Below are positions 42,860 through 51,541 of a stretch of DNA of 64,000 nucleotides, piece by piece. Below the pieces are notes generated by a model, which was not told the DNA's origin, did not search any database, and saw nothing but the letters and a program-made list of their open reading frames with translations. The translations under genes and the position numbers were made by a program. How positions within the stretch are numbered: the stretch's first letter is position 1; every line of letters begins with the position of its first letter. The stretch spans positions 1,055,778 through 1,119,777 of the forward strand of contig NZ_MSCN01000001.1 in assembly GCF_002954685.1 (NCBI RefSeq), in the 5' to 3' direction. This DNA comes from Polaribacter porphyrae (GTDB lineage Bacteria; Bacteroidota; Bacteroidia; Flavobacteriales; Flavobacteriaceae).

Positions 42860-43739
42860 AATATTAATTACTGGAGGCACTGGTTTAGTAGGTACACAAC
42901 TTACTGAATTATTACTTAATAAAAAACACGAAGTTGTTATTTTAAGTAGAAACCCTGAAAAGAAAAATGAATTTAAATGGGATGTTTCTAAAAACTATAT
43001 TGATGAAAAAGCTTTTGAAAATATAGACTATATTATTCACTTGGCTGGATCAGGAATTGCTGATGAACGTTGGTCTGAAAAAAGAAAAAAAGTTATTATT
43101 AATAGCAGAGTAGAAACTGCAAATCTACTTTTTAATAAAATTAAAAAATTAAAAATTAATTTAAAAGGATTTATTTCTGCTTCTGGAATTGGTTTTTATG
43201 GAGCAGTAACATCAGATAAAATATTTAAAGAAAGTGATAAGGCTGGTAATGATTTTTTAGGAGAGGTTTGTATTAAATGGGAAGATGCTGCACATCAATT
43301 TTCATCACTAAATATACCTATTACTATCTTAAGAACAAGTATTGTTTTGTCTGAAAAAGGTGGGGCTTTAGAAAAAATGATTGCTCCTCCTGTAATTTCT
43401 GCTTTAGGTTCAGGAAAACAGTATATGCCTTGGATTCATATAGACGATTTGTGTAATATGTATATATCTTTAATTGAAAAAAATATAACTGGTATTTTTA
43501 ATGCTGTTGCACCAGAACACCACACAAGTAAAACCTTTTCTAAAATTTTAGCAAAAAGTATTGGCAAACCTTTTGTAGGCATTAATGTACCAAGCTTTAT
43601 GCTAAAATTACTCTTTGGAGATATGTCTAAAATACTATTAGAAGGTAGTAGAGTTTCTGCAAAAAAAATCGAAAAGCAAGGATTTACTTTTCGATTTTCT
43701 AAATTATCTGAAGCTTTAAATGACCTCTTTAAAAAGTAG
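42852..43739 (+). CDS. TIGR01777 family NAD(P)-dependent oxidoreductase (SDR)
   Basis: An atypical extended short-chain dehydrogenase of 295 aa. The nucleotide-binding motif ITGGTGLVGTQL is at residues 5-16. Other family marks are DYIIHLAGSGIADERWSEKR, then GFISASGIGFYG, PWIHIDDLCNMY and a C-terminal LLFGDMSKILLEGSRVS. The family is close to cell-division inhibitor-like SulA homologues, and its substrate is unknown. Its last 11 bases overlap the convergent YceI gene. Confidence 0.9.
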   Translation: MSKILITGGTGLVGTQLTELLLNKKHEVVILSRNPEKKNEFKWDVSKNYIDEKAFENIDYIIHLAGSGIADERWSEKRKKVIINSRVETANLLFNKIKKLKINLKGFISASGIGFYGAVTSDKIFKESDKAGNDFLGEVCIKWEDAAHQFSSLNIPITILRTSIVLSEKGGALEKMIAPPVISALGSGKQYMPWIHIDDLCNMYISLIEKNITGIFNAVAPEHHTSKTFSKILAKSIGKPFVGINVPSFMLKLLFGDMSKILLEGSRVSAKKIEKQGFTFRFSKLSEALNDLFKK

Positions 43740-44349
43740 AGGTAATATTTAATGCTACTTCACTCCATGTTTTAGAAACACCATCTGCACCAGTATGTAA
43801 AACCTCACATACTTTATTTAAAGCAGCCAAAGCTGCTGAAGCATTCCAATCATTTACATCAATTTTAGAAGACATACTAAACGTCTTTTCTGCAATTGTA
43901 TATGTAAAAGGTACTTCTCTTGTATATCCATTCATTTTAATTTCTGCTATTCCATTTGTATCATCTTTTATCATTAATTTACCAGAAAGCAGTTCTGTAT
44001 TTTCCATTTTACCAAAAAAGAAATTTTGAATTTTATAATCTCTACTGGTATCTTTTGTGAATAAACTACTCACAGGTATAGAAAATTCGGTGTTATTAAT
44101 TGCTTCTTTAACACTGTTTCCTTCACCACCAGAAACCACATTAACTTTTTTAAACCAACCAGCTACTCCAACTTTTTCTGTAGTTTTATATGCTGTAAAT
44201 TTAATATCATTTTTAGCCTGTGAAACCATAAATGCTGCTGTACTCTTTTTAACTTCTTTTTTACTTTCCTCTTTTTTTGCTTCCGATTTGCAAGAAAAGT
44301 TAAGCACACTTACAATTGATAAAAATGAAATAATTGCTATTTTTTTCAT
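43729..44349 (-). CDS. YceI family lipoprotein
   Basis: A periplasmic or outer-membrane lipoprotein of 206 aa with lipobox NFSC (Cys20) and a Lys/Glu-rich linker. The YceI lipocalin-like barrel binds polyisoprenoid or amphiphilic ligands. Motifs include NDIKFTAYKTTEKVGVAGWF near 49-68, DTSRDYKIQNFFFGKM, then VPFTYTI and VNDWNASAALAALNKVCEVL. It lies just below the psd/ACBP genes (4 bases after the ACBP stop) and may be transcribed with them. Confidence 0.85.
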   Translation of the reverse strand: MKKIAIISFLSIVSVLNFSCKSEAKKEESKKEVKKSTAAFMVSQAKNDIKFTAYKTTEKVGVAGWFKKVNVVSGGEGNSVKEAINNTEFSIPVSSLFTKDTSRDYKIQNFFFGKMENTELLSGKLMIKDDTNGIAEIKMNGYTREVPFTYTIAEKTFSMSSKIDVNDWNASAALAALNKVCEVLHTGADGVSKTWSEVALNITSTF

Positions 44350-44353
44350 GTTT

Positions 44354-44653
44354 TTACTTTTTTTTAATTAAAACTTTATTTGCTAATTTTATGTATTCTT
44401 TTTTTGCTTCTTTTGCAGACATACCATTCAGTTGCATCCAAGCATTAAATTTAAAAGCACTTCTAACATCTAAACCACTATTAAAAGAAAAATTATTGCC
44501 AAAATTTGCCTGTTTATAATATGCATATAATTTAAGCATTACATCTGGTGCAACTGCTTCTTTTAATTTAGAAATTTCGTCAAAAGCTTTTTTGTATTGA
44601 CCATCTAAATTATTATCTGAAGATTTATTTTTCTGCGATAACTTGGACACCAC
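44354..44653 (-). CDS. Acyl-CoA-binding protein (ACBP family)
   Basis: A small cytosolic carrier of acyl-CoA esters, 99 aa. The four-helix ACBP fold is clear: YKKAFDEISKLK, then MLKLYAYYKQANFGNN and FKFNAWMQLNGMSAKEAKKE. No ATG suits the N-terminus; the GTG at 44651-44653 is used, which overlaps the end of psd by 29 bases. The neighbours psd and cdsA make phospholipids, fitting a role in supplying or buffering acyl chains. Confidence 0.85.
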   Translation of the reverse strand: MVSKLSQKNKSSDNNLDGQYKKAFDEISKLKEAVAPDVMLKLYAYYKQANFGNNFSFNSGLDVRSAFKFNAWMQLNGMSAKEAKKEYIKLANKVLIKKK

Positions 44654-45281
44654 CTTTTACTTTATCTCCTAAATTTACGTTTATTTTAGTGCCTAAAGGT
44701 AAATACACATCTACTCTAGAGCCAAATTTAATAAAACCTGCATCAGTACCTTGAGTTACCTTATCTCCTTCTTTAGCATAGTTTACAATCCGTTTAGCTA
44801 AAGCACCTGCAATTTGTCTATATAGAATTTCTCCAATAGTTTCATTCTTTAAAACTACAGTAGTTCTTTCGTTTTCTGTTGATGCCTTTGGATGCCAAGC
44901 TACTAAATATTTTCCTGGATGATATTTACTGTATTTTACAATACCACTCATTGCGTACCTTGTAACATGCACATTAATTGGCGACATAAATATTGAAACC
45001 TGAATTCTTTTATCTTTAAAATATTCTGGTTCTTCAACTTCTTCTATTACAACTACTTTACCATCTACAGGTGCAATAATTGTATTATCATTTAATGATG
45101 TTAATCGCTTGGGATTTCTAAAAAACTGTAAGACGATTATTAAAAAAGCTACTGCTAATACTTGTATGGTTTTAGACAACCAAATGATATCTAAAAACTT
45201 TTCTGCCAACAAAATAACAGCAATACAAAAAATAAACGTTACTAAAATAATTTTATATCCTTCTTTGTGAAAACGAATCAT
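44625..45281 (-). CDS. psd: Phosphatidylserine decarboxylase, short form
   Basis: Converts phosphatidylserine to phosphatidylethanolamine at the inner membrane. The 218-aa proenzyme has N-terminal hydrophobic segments (about 12-53) and the conserved IAPVDGKVVVIEE and SPINVHVTRYAMSG motifs. The self-cleavage site is Gly187-Ser188 in KFGSRVDVYLP, which forms the pyruvoyl cofactor. It is the short archaeal-like type. It is 2 bases downstream of cdsA in a lipid-synthesis operon. Confidence 0.93.
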   Translation of the reverse strand: MIRFHKEGYKIILVTFIFCIAVILLAEKFLDIIWLSKTIQVLAVAFLIIVLQFFRNPKRLTSLNDNTIIAPVDGKVVVIEEVEEPEYFKDKRIQVSIFMSPINVHVTRYAMSGIVKYSKYHPGKYLVAWHPKASTENERTTVVLKNETIGEILYRQIAGALAKRIVNYAKEGDKVTQGTDAGFIKFGSRVDVYLPLGTKINVNLGDKVKGGVQVIAEK

Positions 45282-45283
45282 AG

Positions 45284-46078
45284 TTATATAATAAAATGAA
45301 TATACAAATATACAAATGGTGCAGCAAACATCAAGCTATCTAGTCTATCTAAAATTCCTCCATGACCAGGCATAATATTACCACTATCTTTTATGTTAGC
45401 CTGCCTTTTAAATTTAGACTCAACTAAATCTCCAAGAGTCCCTAAAGTGGAAATTAAGAATGCAATAACTAACCAATTAAATAATGAAAAATCTAAATTA
45501 AATTTACTTATAAGAAGAGCAGCAACTAGTGCAAAAACTAAACCTCCTAAAAAACCTTCTATCGTTTTTTTGGGAGAGACAGAAACAAATAGCTTATGTT
45601 TTCCAAAATTTTTGCCTACTAAAAAGGCAAAAGAGTCATTTACCCAGATAATTGATAGAATAGAAATCATTAAATAAGGATGAAAACTGTTCTTATAAAA
45701 AGGCAACATAACTAAAAAGCAGGTGGAAAAAATAACGTACCTAATGGTTGTACCTAATTTTGCTCTATCATTAGAAAAACCAATTTCCTTTTTATTTATT
45801 AATTGATAAATTAAAAATACAGATGATAATAAAGTTATAATTAAGACAATTAAAGTCGCAATATTATCTTGTTTTTTTAACAATAAAAATAAAACAGCAG
45901 GAAAAAATAAGTATGCAGCATAGTTTTTTAAATTTACCATTTTTGCAAACTCCCAAATACATAAAAAACCAAATATAGTTGTGAGAGTTATATAAGATTC
46001 TTTAGAAAATAAAATGGCAGAAATAAATATTATAATGTAAATTATTCCAGAGAAACTCCTTCGTAAAAGGTTGCGCAT
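45284..46078 (-). CDS. cdsA: Phosphatidate cytidylyltransferase
   Basis: Makes CDP-diacylglycerol from phosphatidate and CTP in the inner membrane. The 264-aa product has about seven membrane helices and the C-terminal signature SKFKRQANIKDSGNIMPGHG, followed by GILDRLDS (about 220-250). VNDSFAFLVGKNFGKHK is also characteristic. It is between the LUD gene (1-base gap) and psd (2-base gap) in one operon with ftsH. Confidence 0.95.
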   Translation of the reverse strand: MRNLLRRSFSGIIYIIIFISAILFSKESYITLTTIFGFLCIWEFAKMVNLKNYAAYLFFPAVLFLLLKKQDNIATLIVLIITLLSSVFLIYQLINKKEIGFSNDRAKLGTTIRYVIFSTCFLVMLPFYKNSFHPYLMISILSIIWVNDSFAFLVGKNFGKHKLFVSVSPKKTIEGFLGGLVFALVAALLISKFNLDFSLFNWLVIAFLISTLGTLGDLVESKFKRQANIKDSGNIMPGHGGILDRLDSLMFAAPFVYLYIHFII

Positions 46079-46079
46079 A

Positions 46080-46664
46080 TTATAAATCTTCTAATAACAG
46101 CAAATATAAGTTTTTTGAATTACTGTTACCGTAGTTTAAAAAATTATCATCACTTTTATTGAGAACGTAATTTTTAACTGAAGAAATGTTAGTAGGTAAG
46201 TTAGATTTTGAATTCGTTTTTATTCCAGTTAGCCCCTGTCCTGTATCTTTTACCAATTGACTAGTAGTTGCAAAAACAATAAAATTATCTGGATATTCTG
46301 TTAACTTCCTACTAGCTAATTGATTAGAAGAGAATAAAACATCGCCTTTATCTGCAATTAAGTGTTCACATGAAGTAAAAACAGGTACATCTAAAGATAT
46401 ACGAGTAACAATTTCTGCTTGTTTCTTATTAATTAGTTTTGATAATTTTTGATCTAGTAAAAATACTTTTGACCAGTTATTCTCTTTTAGAATATTGTTA
46501 ATGTTTTGTAAGACTTCTTCTTTTTTGAGGCAATATAAAAACTTACCTCCTTTTTCAACAAAATTATGTACAAACAAATCATCTAAAGATAGCCTTACAT
46601 TTTGCTTTTGTATATGGCTTTCTTCTTGGGATGAAATATTGAAAAGTTTTTTAAAAAAATTCAT
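46080..46664 (-). CDS. LUD domain protein (LutC/YkgG-like)
   Basis: The 194-aa product has the LUD fold as in LutC of lactate utilisation. Visible parts are ENNWSKVFLLDQKL, an ADKGDVLFSSNQLASRKL segment, and FIVFATTSQLVKDTGQGL. No LutA or LutB gene is near. In Flavobacteriia this single LUD gene sits regularly between ftsH and cdsA, as here, so a role in lactate oxidation is doubtful. The gap to ftsH is 21 bases. Confidence 0.8.
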   Translation of the reverse strand: MNFFKKLFNISSQEESHIQKQNVRLSLDDLFVHNFVEKGGKFLYCLKKEEVLQNINNILKENNWSKVFLLDQKLSKLINKKQAEIVTRISLDVPVFTSCEHLIADKGDVLFSSNQLASRKLTEYPDNFIVFATTSQLVKDTGQGLTGIKTNSKSNLPTNISSVKNYVLNKSDDNFLNYGNSNSKNLYLLLLEDL

Positions 46665-46685
46665 TTAAAAACAAGTTGGTTATTT

Positions 46686-48647
46686 CTAAATATCTTCTTT
46701 CTTAGAAATTACTTCTTCTTTAACTTCTTTTTCTACTGCCTCATTCTCAAAAGGTCTTTTACCAAATATTTTTTGAAGATCATCCTTAAAAATAACCTCT
46801 TTTTCTAATAATAATTCAGCTAAAACACTCAACTTTTCTTTATTATTTTCAAGTAATTCTATAGCTCTCTGATATTGAATTTCAATCATCTTTGAAATTT
46901 CTCTATCAATTTTCTTACCAGTTTCTTCACTATAAGGCTTTACAAACGTATCGTTTCCAGAAGAGTCATAATATGTAATATTACCAACTTCTTCATTTAA
47001 ACCATACACAGTAACCATTGCTCTTGCTTGTTTGGTAACTTTTTCTAAATCACTTAGAGCACCTGTAGAAATTTTATTGAAAATTATTTTTTCAGCAGCT
47101 CTACCTCCTAAAGTTGCACACATTTCATCAAGCATCTGCTCTGTTTGCACAATTAATCGTTCTGCTGGTAAATACCAAGCAGCTCCTAAAGATTGACCTC
47201 TAGGTACAATAGTAACTTTTACTAATGGTGCAGCATGTTCTAACATCCAACTTACAGTTGCATGACCAGCTTCGTGATAAGCAATTACTTCTTTTTCTTT
47301 TGGTGTTATAACTTTTTTCTTCTTTTCTAAACCACCAACAATTCTATCTACAGCGTCTAAAAAATCTTGATGATGAATCGCTTTTTTGCCATTTCTTGCA
47401 GCAATTAAAGCTGCTTCGTTACACATATTTGCAATATCTGCACCCGAGAAACCTGGTGTTTGCTGTGCTAAAAACTCTAAATTAACATCATCTGCTAATT
47501 TTAAAGGTTTAATGTGTACTTCGAAAATTTCTTGTCTTTCTCTAATGTCTGGTAAATCAACATAAATTTGCCTATCAAAACGTCCAGCTCTCATTAAAGC
47601 TTTATCTAAAACATCAGCTCTGTTTGTAGCAGCTAAAACAATAACGTTTGTGTCTGTTCCAAAACCATCCATTTCAGTTAATAATTGATTTAAGGTATTT
47701 TCACGCTCATCATTACCACCAGTCATGCTATTTTTACCTCTTGCTCTACCAATTGCGTCAATCTCGTCTATAAAAATAATTGATGGAGATTTTTGTTGTG
47801 CTTGCTTAAATAAATCACGAACTCTAGAAGCTCCTACACCAACAAACATTTCAACAAAGTCTGAACCAGATAAAGAGAAAAATGGTACACCTGCCTCACC
47901 TGCTACTGCTTTTGCCAATAACGTTTTACCAGTTCCTGGAGGTCCTACCAGTAAAGCTCCTTTTGGAATCTTACCTCCTAAAGAAGTATATTTTTCTGGA
48001 CTTTTTAAGAAGTCGACAATTTCTTGTACTTCTTCTTTTGCACCTTCTAAACCTGCAACATTCTCAAAAGTAGTTTTAACTTTAGTGTCTTTGTCAAATA
48101 ATTTTGCTTTGGATTTACCAATGCTAAAAATTTGACCTCCTCCTCCTGCACCACCTCCAGCACCAGACATTCTTCTCATAAAAAATAACCAGATTGCAAT
48201 TAAAATGATAAATGGTAAAAACCCGATAATCATATCAAAAACACTAGTTTTTTCTTTATTTCTTATATCAACTATAAGATTATTTTTTTCTTTTGCATTA
48301 AAAACATTGTCTTCAAAATTCTTCTGGTCACCAAAATTATATTCATAAACAGGAGAACCTGGTCTATAAAAAGCTGAAGAAGTAAATTCTTTATGTTTTG
48401 TCTTTTTTAGTGCATCTTGTGTTAAATAAATCTGTGCAACATCTTTATTGATAACAACAATTTCTTTGATATCATTATCCCTTAAGATTTCATCAAATTT
48501 ATTTTTTGAAATACTTTTAGAAGCTAAATCGCTTGTGTTAAAAAACTGAACTGCTATTATAGCTATTAAAATTACACCATAAATCCAGTAAGAACTAAAT
48601 TTAAACTTTGGCAAATTTGGTTTATTCTCTTTATTTGAGTCACTCAT
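46686..48647 (-). CDS. ftsH: ATP-dependent zinc metalloprotease FtsH
   Basis: A membrane-anchored AAA+ protease that removes misassembled membrane proteins and short-lived regulators. The 653-aa product has two membrane helices (about 16-36 and 135-157), Walker A GPPGTGKT near 234-241, Walker [12 protein letters not shown], the second region of homology [19 protein letters not shown], the zinc motif HEAGH near 458-462, and a third ligand Asp in GALSDLEK. The C-terminus is acidic. It follows rsfS by 15 bases and heads a run of co-directional genes. Confidence 0.97.
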   Translation of the reverse strand: MSDSNKENKPNLPKFKFSSYWIYGVILIAIIAVQFFNTSDLASKSISKNKFDEILRDNDIKEIVVINKDVAQIYLTQDALKKTKHKEFTSSAFYRPGSPVYEYNFGDQKNFEDNVFNAKEKNNLIVDIRNKEKTSVFDMIIGFLPFIILIAIWLFFMRRMSGAGGGAGGGGQIFSIGKSKAKLFDKDTKVKTTFENVAGLEGAKEEVQEIVDFLKSPEKYTSLGGKIPKGALLVGPPGTGKTLLAKAVAGEAGVPFFSLSGSDFVEMFVGVGASRVRDLFKQAQQKSPSIIFIDEIDAIGRARGKNSMTGGNDERENTLNQLLTEMDGFGTDTNVIVLAATNRADVLDKALMRAGRFDRQIYVDLPDIRERQEIFEVHIKPLKLADDVNLEFLAQQTPGFSGADIANMCNEAALIAARNGKKAIHHQDFLDAVDRIVGGLEKKKKVITPKEKEVIAYHEAGHATVSWMLEHAAPLVKVTIVPRGQSLGAAWYLPAERLIVQTEQMLDEMCATLGGRAAEKIIFNKISTGALSDLEKVTKQARAMVTVYGLNEEVGNITYYDSSGNDTFVKPYSEETGKKIDREISKMIEIQYQRAIELLENNKEKLSVLAELLLEKEVIFKDDLQKIFGKRPFENEAVEKEVKEEVISKKEDI

Positions 48648-48662
48648 GTTCTTATTATTCTT

Positions 48663-49031
48663 TTAAACTGGGTTTATTTCAGTAATTTTTGCATCACCCC
48701 AAAGGCTTTCTATGTCGTAAAAATCTCTTACATGTTTTTGAAAAATATGTACCACAACGTTTACATAGTCCATTAAAACCCATTCAGCATTTCCTTGACC
48801 TTCTATATGCCAAGGCTTATCTTTTGTTTCTTTGCTAACTACTTTTTGAATTGATCCTGAAATTGCATTTACTTGCGTATTAGAATTACCTGAACAAATA
48901 ATAAAATAATCGCAAACAGTATTTTCAATTTCTCGTAAGTCTAGTAATTGGATATCTTCTCCTTTTACATCATCTATCCCCTTAATAATTACAGATATTA
49001 AATTATCTGCGCTTACATTTTTTTTTGTCAT
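48663..49031 (-). CDS. rsfS: Ribosome silencing factor RsfS
   Basis: Binds ribosomal protein L14 and blocks 30S-50S joining in starvation. The 122-aa length is usual. Conserved parts are IQLLDLREIENTVCDYFIIC and SGNSNTQVNAI, then KPWHIEGQGNAEWVLMDYVN and VVHIFQKHVRDFYDIESLWG. It is the first gene of the rsfS-ftsH-LUD-cdsA-psd-ACBP series, with an exact -7 box just upstream. Confidence 0.95.
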   Translation of the reverse strand: MTKKNVSADNLISVIIKGIDDVKGEDIQLLDLREIENTVCDYFIICSGNSNTQVNAISGSIQKVVSKETKDKPWHIEGQGNAEWVLMDYVNVVVHIFQKHVRDFYDIESLWGDAKITEINPV

Positions 49032-49053
49032 TAACGCTTTTCTAAATTTTTGG

Positions 49054-49061
49054 CAAAGTTA
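49054..49061 (-). promoter_or_regulatory. Putative -7 box for the rsfS-ftsH operon
   Basis: On the minus strand TAACTTTG matches TAnnTTTG exactly, 22 bases before the rsfS ATG. It is in the 87-base divergent gap shared with birA. The -33 side has no clear TTG. Confidence 0.45.
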
Positions 49062-49118
49062 TTATTTTTTTGCGACTATTTTGTGTAATATTGAACTAGT
49101 TTACACTTTATTTAACAG

Positions 49119-49847
49119 TTGAAAATAATCAAACTTGATGCCATTGATTCTACCAATTCTTTTTTAAAGGAAATGGTTAAAAATTCTACAGTAGAAAACT
49201 ATACAGTTATAGTTACTAAAAAGCAAACAAATGGTCGTGGTCAAATGCATACCAAATGGCTTTCTGAACCTAATAAAAACCTAACATTCAGTATCTTATT
49301 AAACAACCTTAAAGTAAAACTTTATCAGCAAAAATATTTAAATTTCGCAGTTAGTTTAGCAATTTATAAAGTCTTAAAAAGACTAGATTTAAAAAACATT
49401 GCTATTAAGTGGGCTAACGACATTATGTCAGATAATAAAAAGATTTGTGGTATTCTTATAGAAAATAGCCTCAAAAAAGATATTGTTACCTCTTCTATAG
49501 TTGGTATTGGACTGAATGTGAATCAAACTAATTTTCCTGAAAGTATTAAAAACGTTACTTCTTTAAAATTATTAAAAAACAAAGATTTTAATTTGGATGA
49601 TCTATTAGAAAAAATTGTATCAGAAGTAAAAAATTGGATTCAGTATTTAGATACTGACAAAAAGTATTTAGAAGATTGTTACTTAAAAAATCTTTATAAG
49701 AAAGATAAAGTAGCAACATTTAGAGATGTAAATGATAATTTATTTACTGGAATGATTATTGGAATTTCTAAAAACGGTAAGCTTCAAATTAAATTTGAAA
49801 ACGATACAATACAAGAATTTGGCATTAAAGAAATTGCTTTTGCCTAG
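49119..49847 (+). CDS. birA: Biotin--[acetyl-CoA-carboxylase] ligase
   Basis: Attaches biotin to the carrier protein of acetyl-CoA carboxylase. The 242-aa product lacks the N-terminal DNA-binding domain, so it is a ligase only. The biotinyl-AMP loop is TNGRGQMHTKW (residues 37-47), with KWANDI near 106 and ICGILIENS. The start is TTG at 49119: MKIIKLDAIDSTNSFLKE is the conserved family start and no in-frame ATG precedes it. Its stop shares a CTAG with the stop of the convergent SRPBCC gene. Confidence 0.93.
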   Translation: MKIIKLDAIDSTNSFLKEMVKNSTVENYTVIVTKKQTNGRGQMHTKWLSEPNKNLTFSILLNNLKVKLYQQKYLNFAVSLAIYKVLKRLDLKNIAIKWANDIMSDNKKICGILIENSLKKDIVTSSIVGIGLNVNQTNFPESIKNVTSLKLLKNKDFNLDDLLEKIVSEVKNWIQYLDTDKKYLEDCYLKNLYKKDKVATFRDVNDNLFTGMIIGISKNGKLQIKFENDTIQEFGIKEIAFA

Positions 49848-50233
49848 ATAGTTTCTAGATTGTCGGTAAGTGTTTCAATGAAATTTGTTAATGGTTTTTT
49901 TACCATCATTGCCATCATCATATTAAATTTACCATTAAATTCTAGTTGTACTTCTGATGAATCTTCATCGATTTCTGCAATATCAGCAATTAATTGAAAA
50001 TCTAATTTACTACTAGCTGCACCTAAAGTAACATTAGAATATGGAGTAGTTTCTTTTAAAACCAATCGTATTTCTGGCATTCCTTTTAATCCAAAAATAA
50101 AAGAATCACCATCTACTTCGAATTTTTCGATAGTATCTGGCATTAATTGCTCAAAGTTTTTTAAATCAGTTAAAAATTCAAAAGTTTCTTTTTGAGATTT
50201 TTCTACTACTACTCTATTTCCTGATATATTCAT
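49844..50233 (-). CDS. SRPBCC (START-like) family protein
   Basis: A cytosolic protein of 129 aa with the helix-grip fold. It opens NISGNRVVVEKSQKETFEFL and FEQLMPDTIEKFEVDGDSF, and ends in a helix with LTNFIETLTDNLETI. It could bind a hydrophobic ligand. It follows pyrE by 12 bases on the same strand, a linkage common in Flavobacteriia. Ligand unknown. Confidence 0.82.
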   Translation of the reverse strand: MNISGNRVVVEKSQKETFEFLTDLKNFEQLMPDTIEKFEVDGDSFIFGLKGMPEIRLVLKETTPYSNVTLGAASSKLDFQLIADIAEIDEDSSEVQLEFNGKFNMMMAMMVKKPLTNFIETLTDNLETI

Positions 50234-50245
50234 TTTGATTACTTT

Positions 50246-50887
50246 TTATTGATTCCATTCACTTGGGTTGGCTCTCCACTCTTGCAATGTAGCTAATTCT
50301 TTTTGAGTAACATAATTACTGTCTAAAGCTTGTTCTAGCAAGTTTTCGTAATTGCTTAACGTTTTTAAACTTACATTGTTATCTTCAAAGTTTTTAGTTG
50401 CAATATCAAATCCGTAAGAAAAGATTGCTACCATTCCTTTAACAACAGCATTTGCCTCTTTTAGAGCAGCAACAGCATTTAAACTACTATTACCAGTACT
50501 AATTAAGTCTTCTACAACTACCACGTTTTGACCACTTTCTAAATGTCCTTCAATTTGGTTTTTTCTTCCATGTTTTTTAGGCTCTGGCCTAACATAAACA
50601 AATGGAATCCCCAACTCTTGTGCTACTAAAACACCAATAGCAATTGCACCAGTAGCAACACCAGCAATAACATCTGGCTTACCATACTCTAATTCAACAA
50701 TTTTAGCAATTTCTTCTTTTAAAAAAACTCTAACAGGAGGATAAGATAATGTAACTCTATTATCACAATAAATAGGAGATTTCCAACCAGAAGCCCATTG
50801 AAATGGTTCTGAAGGATTCAATTTTATTGCTTTAATTTGCAACAAAAGTTCAGCTGTCTTTTTTGCAGTATCTTTGTTTAAAATCAT
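50246..50887 (-). CDS. pyrE: Orotate phosphoribosyltransferase
   Basis: Makes orotidine monophosphate from orotate and PRPP in pyrimidine synthesis. The 213-aa product has the PRPP-binding motif VVVVEDLISTGNSSLNA, plus QWASGWKSPIYCDNR and AGVATGAIAIG. The open frame extends to 50953, but MILNKDTAKKTAE at 50887 is the family start, and the longer form would overlap the divergent NUDIX gene. Only seven bases separate its ATG from that of the NUDIX gene. Confidence 0.95.
   Translation of the reverse strand: MILNKDTAKKTAELLLQIKAIKLNPSEPFQWASGWKSPIYCDNRVTLSYPPVRVFLKEEIAKIVELEYGKPDVIAGVATGAIAIGVLVAQELGIPFVYVRPEPKKHGRKNQIEGHLESGQNVVVVEDLISTGNSSLNAVAALKEANAVVKGMVAIFSYGFDIATKNFEDNNVSLKTLSNYENLLEQALDSNYVTQKELATLQEWRANPSEWNQ
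50869..50876 (+). promoter_or_regulatory. Putative -7 box for the NUDIX gene, inside pyrE
   Basis: TATCTTTG fits TAnnTTTG exactly and lies within the first codons of pyrE (opposite strand), 18 bases before the NUDIX ATG at 50895. The leader would be about 12 bases. Confidence 0.4.
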
Positions 50888-50891
50888 AAAA

Positions 50892-50899
50892 CAAATGTA
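50892..50899 (-). promoter_or_regulatory. Putative -7 box for pyrE, overlapping the NUDIX start codon
   Basis: On the minus strand TACATTTG fits TAnnTTTG exactly, and a TTG lies 23 bases further upstream. It covers the NUDIX ATG at 50895-50897 and is only 4 bases from the pyrE ATG, so a pyrE transcript from it would be leaderless. May be chance. Confidence 0.3.
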
Positions 50900-51491
50900 T
50901 AAAGTTTTTGTAAATGATAAGCCAATAATTATCACTTCTTCTTCACAAAACAAAAATAATTATCCTGTTTACATTTATAAGAATATTGTTTTTGATGAAG
51001 TCATTTATAAATTAAAAAATGAAGCGATACAAGGCATATTGCTATATACTACTAATTTAGAGAAAGATTGGAATCGTTTTAAAACAAATTTTAAAGTTGT
51101 GCCTGCTGCTGGTGGACTAGTTAAAAACAGTAAAAATGAATTTTTATTTATTTTTAGAAATGACATTTGGGATTTACCAAAAGGTAGAATAGAAAAAGGA
51201 GAAACTATTGATATTGCTGCAATTAGAGAGGTTGAAGAAGAATGTGGCATTTTTAATTTATCAATTTTAAAAAAATTAATTACCACTTATCACACCTATT
51301 ATCAAAAAGGATTACGATTAAAAGAAACACATTGGTTTTTAATGACTTCTAATTACAATAAGCCTTTAATACCTCAAATTGAGGAAGGTATTACTGAAGC
51401 TACTTTTAAAAATGAAAGTGAAATAAAAGCAATATTAGAAAAATCTTATGCTAATATTAAATTGGTTTATGATACTTATAAAGAAGCATAG
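50895..51491 (+). CDS. NUDIX hydrolase
   Basis: A hydrolase of nucleoside diphosphates linked to another moiety, 198 aa from ATG 50895. The NUDIX box is complete: Gly97, Glu103, Arg111-Glu112, Glu115-Glu116, Gly118 (LPKGRIEKGETIDIAAIREV). The N-terminal 65 residues are an extra domain beginning MYKVFVNDKPIIITSS. The frame continues upstream to 50874, but that would overlap pyrE. Divergent pairing with pyrE is common in Flavobacteriia; the substrate is not known. Confidence 0.9.
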   Translation: MYKVFVNDKPIIITSSSQNKNNYPVYIYKNIVFDEVIYKLKNEAIQGILLYTTNLEKDWNRFKTNFKVVPAAGGLVKNSKNEFLFIFRNDIWDLPKGRIEKGETIDIAAIREVEEECGIFNLSILKKLITTYHTYYQKGLRLKETHWFLMTSNYNKPLIPQIEEGITEATFKNESEIKAILEKSYANIKLVYDTYKEA

Positions 51492-51509
51492 TTTTCTAAA
51501 AAAACGTTC

Positions 51510-51517
51510 TATATTTG
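51510..51517 (+). promoter_or_regulatory. Putative -7 box for the SulP transporter
   Basis: TATATTTG followed by CC is an exact TAnnTTTG match, 24 bases before the ATG at 51542, in the 50-base gap after the NUDIX gene. Confidence 0.45.
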
Positions 51518-51541
51518 CCGACTTAAAAAATCACCAAAATT

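Noticed and set aside
47725..48135. A plus-strand open frame of 136 codons opposite ftsH.
   Set aside because: It covers the ATPase region of ftsH in antisense; low-complexity Pro/Ser/Leu content is typical of a shadow frame.
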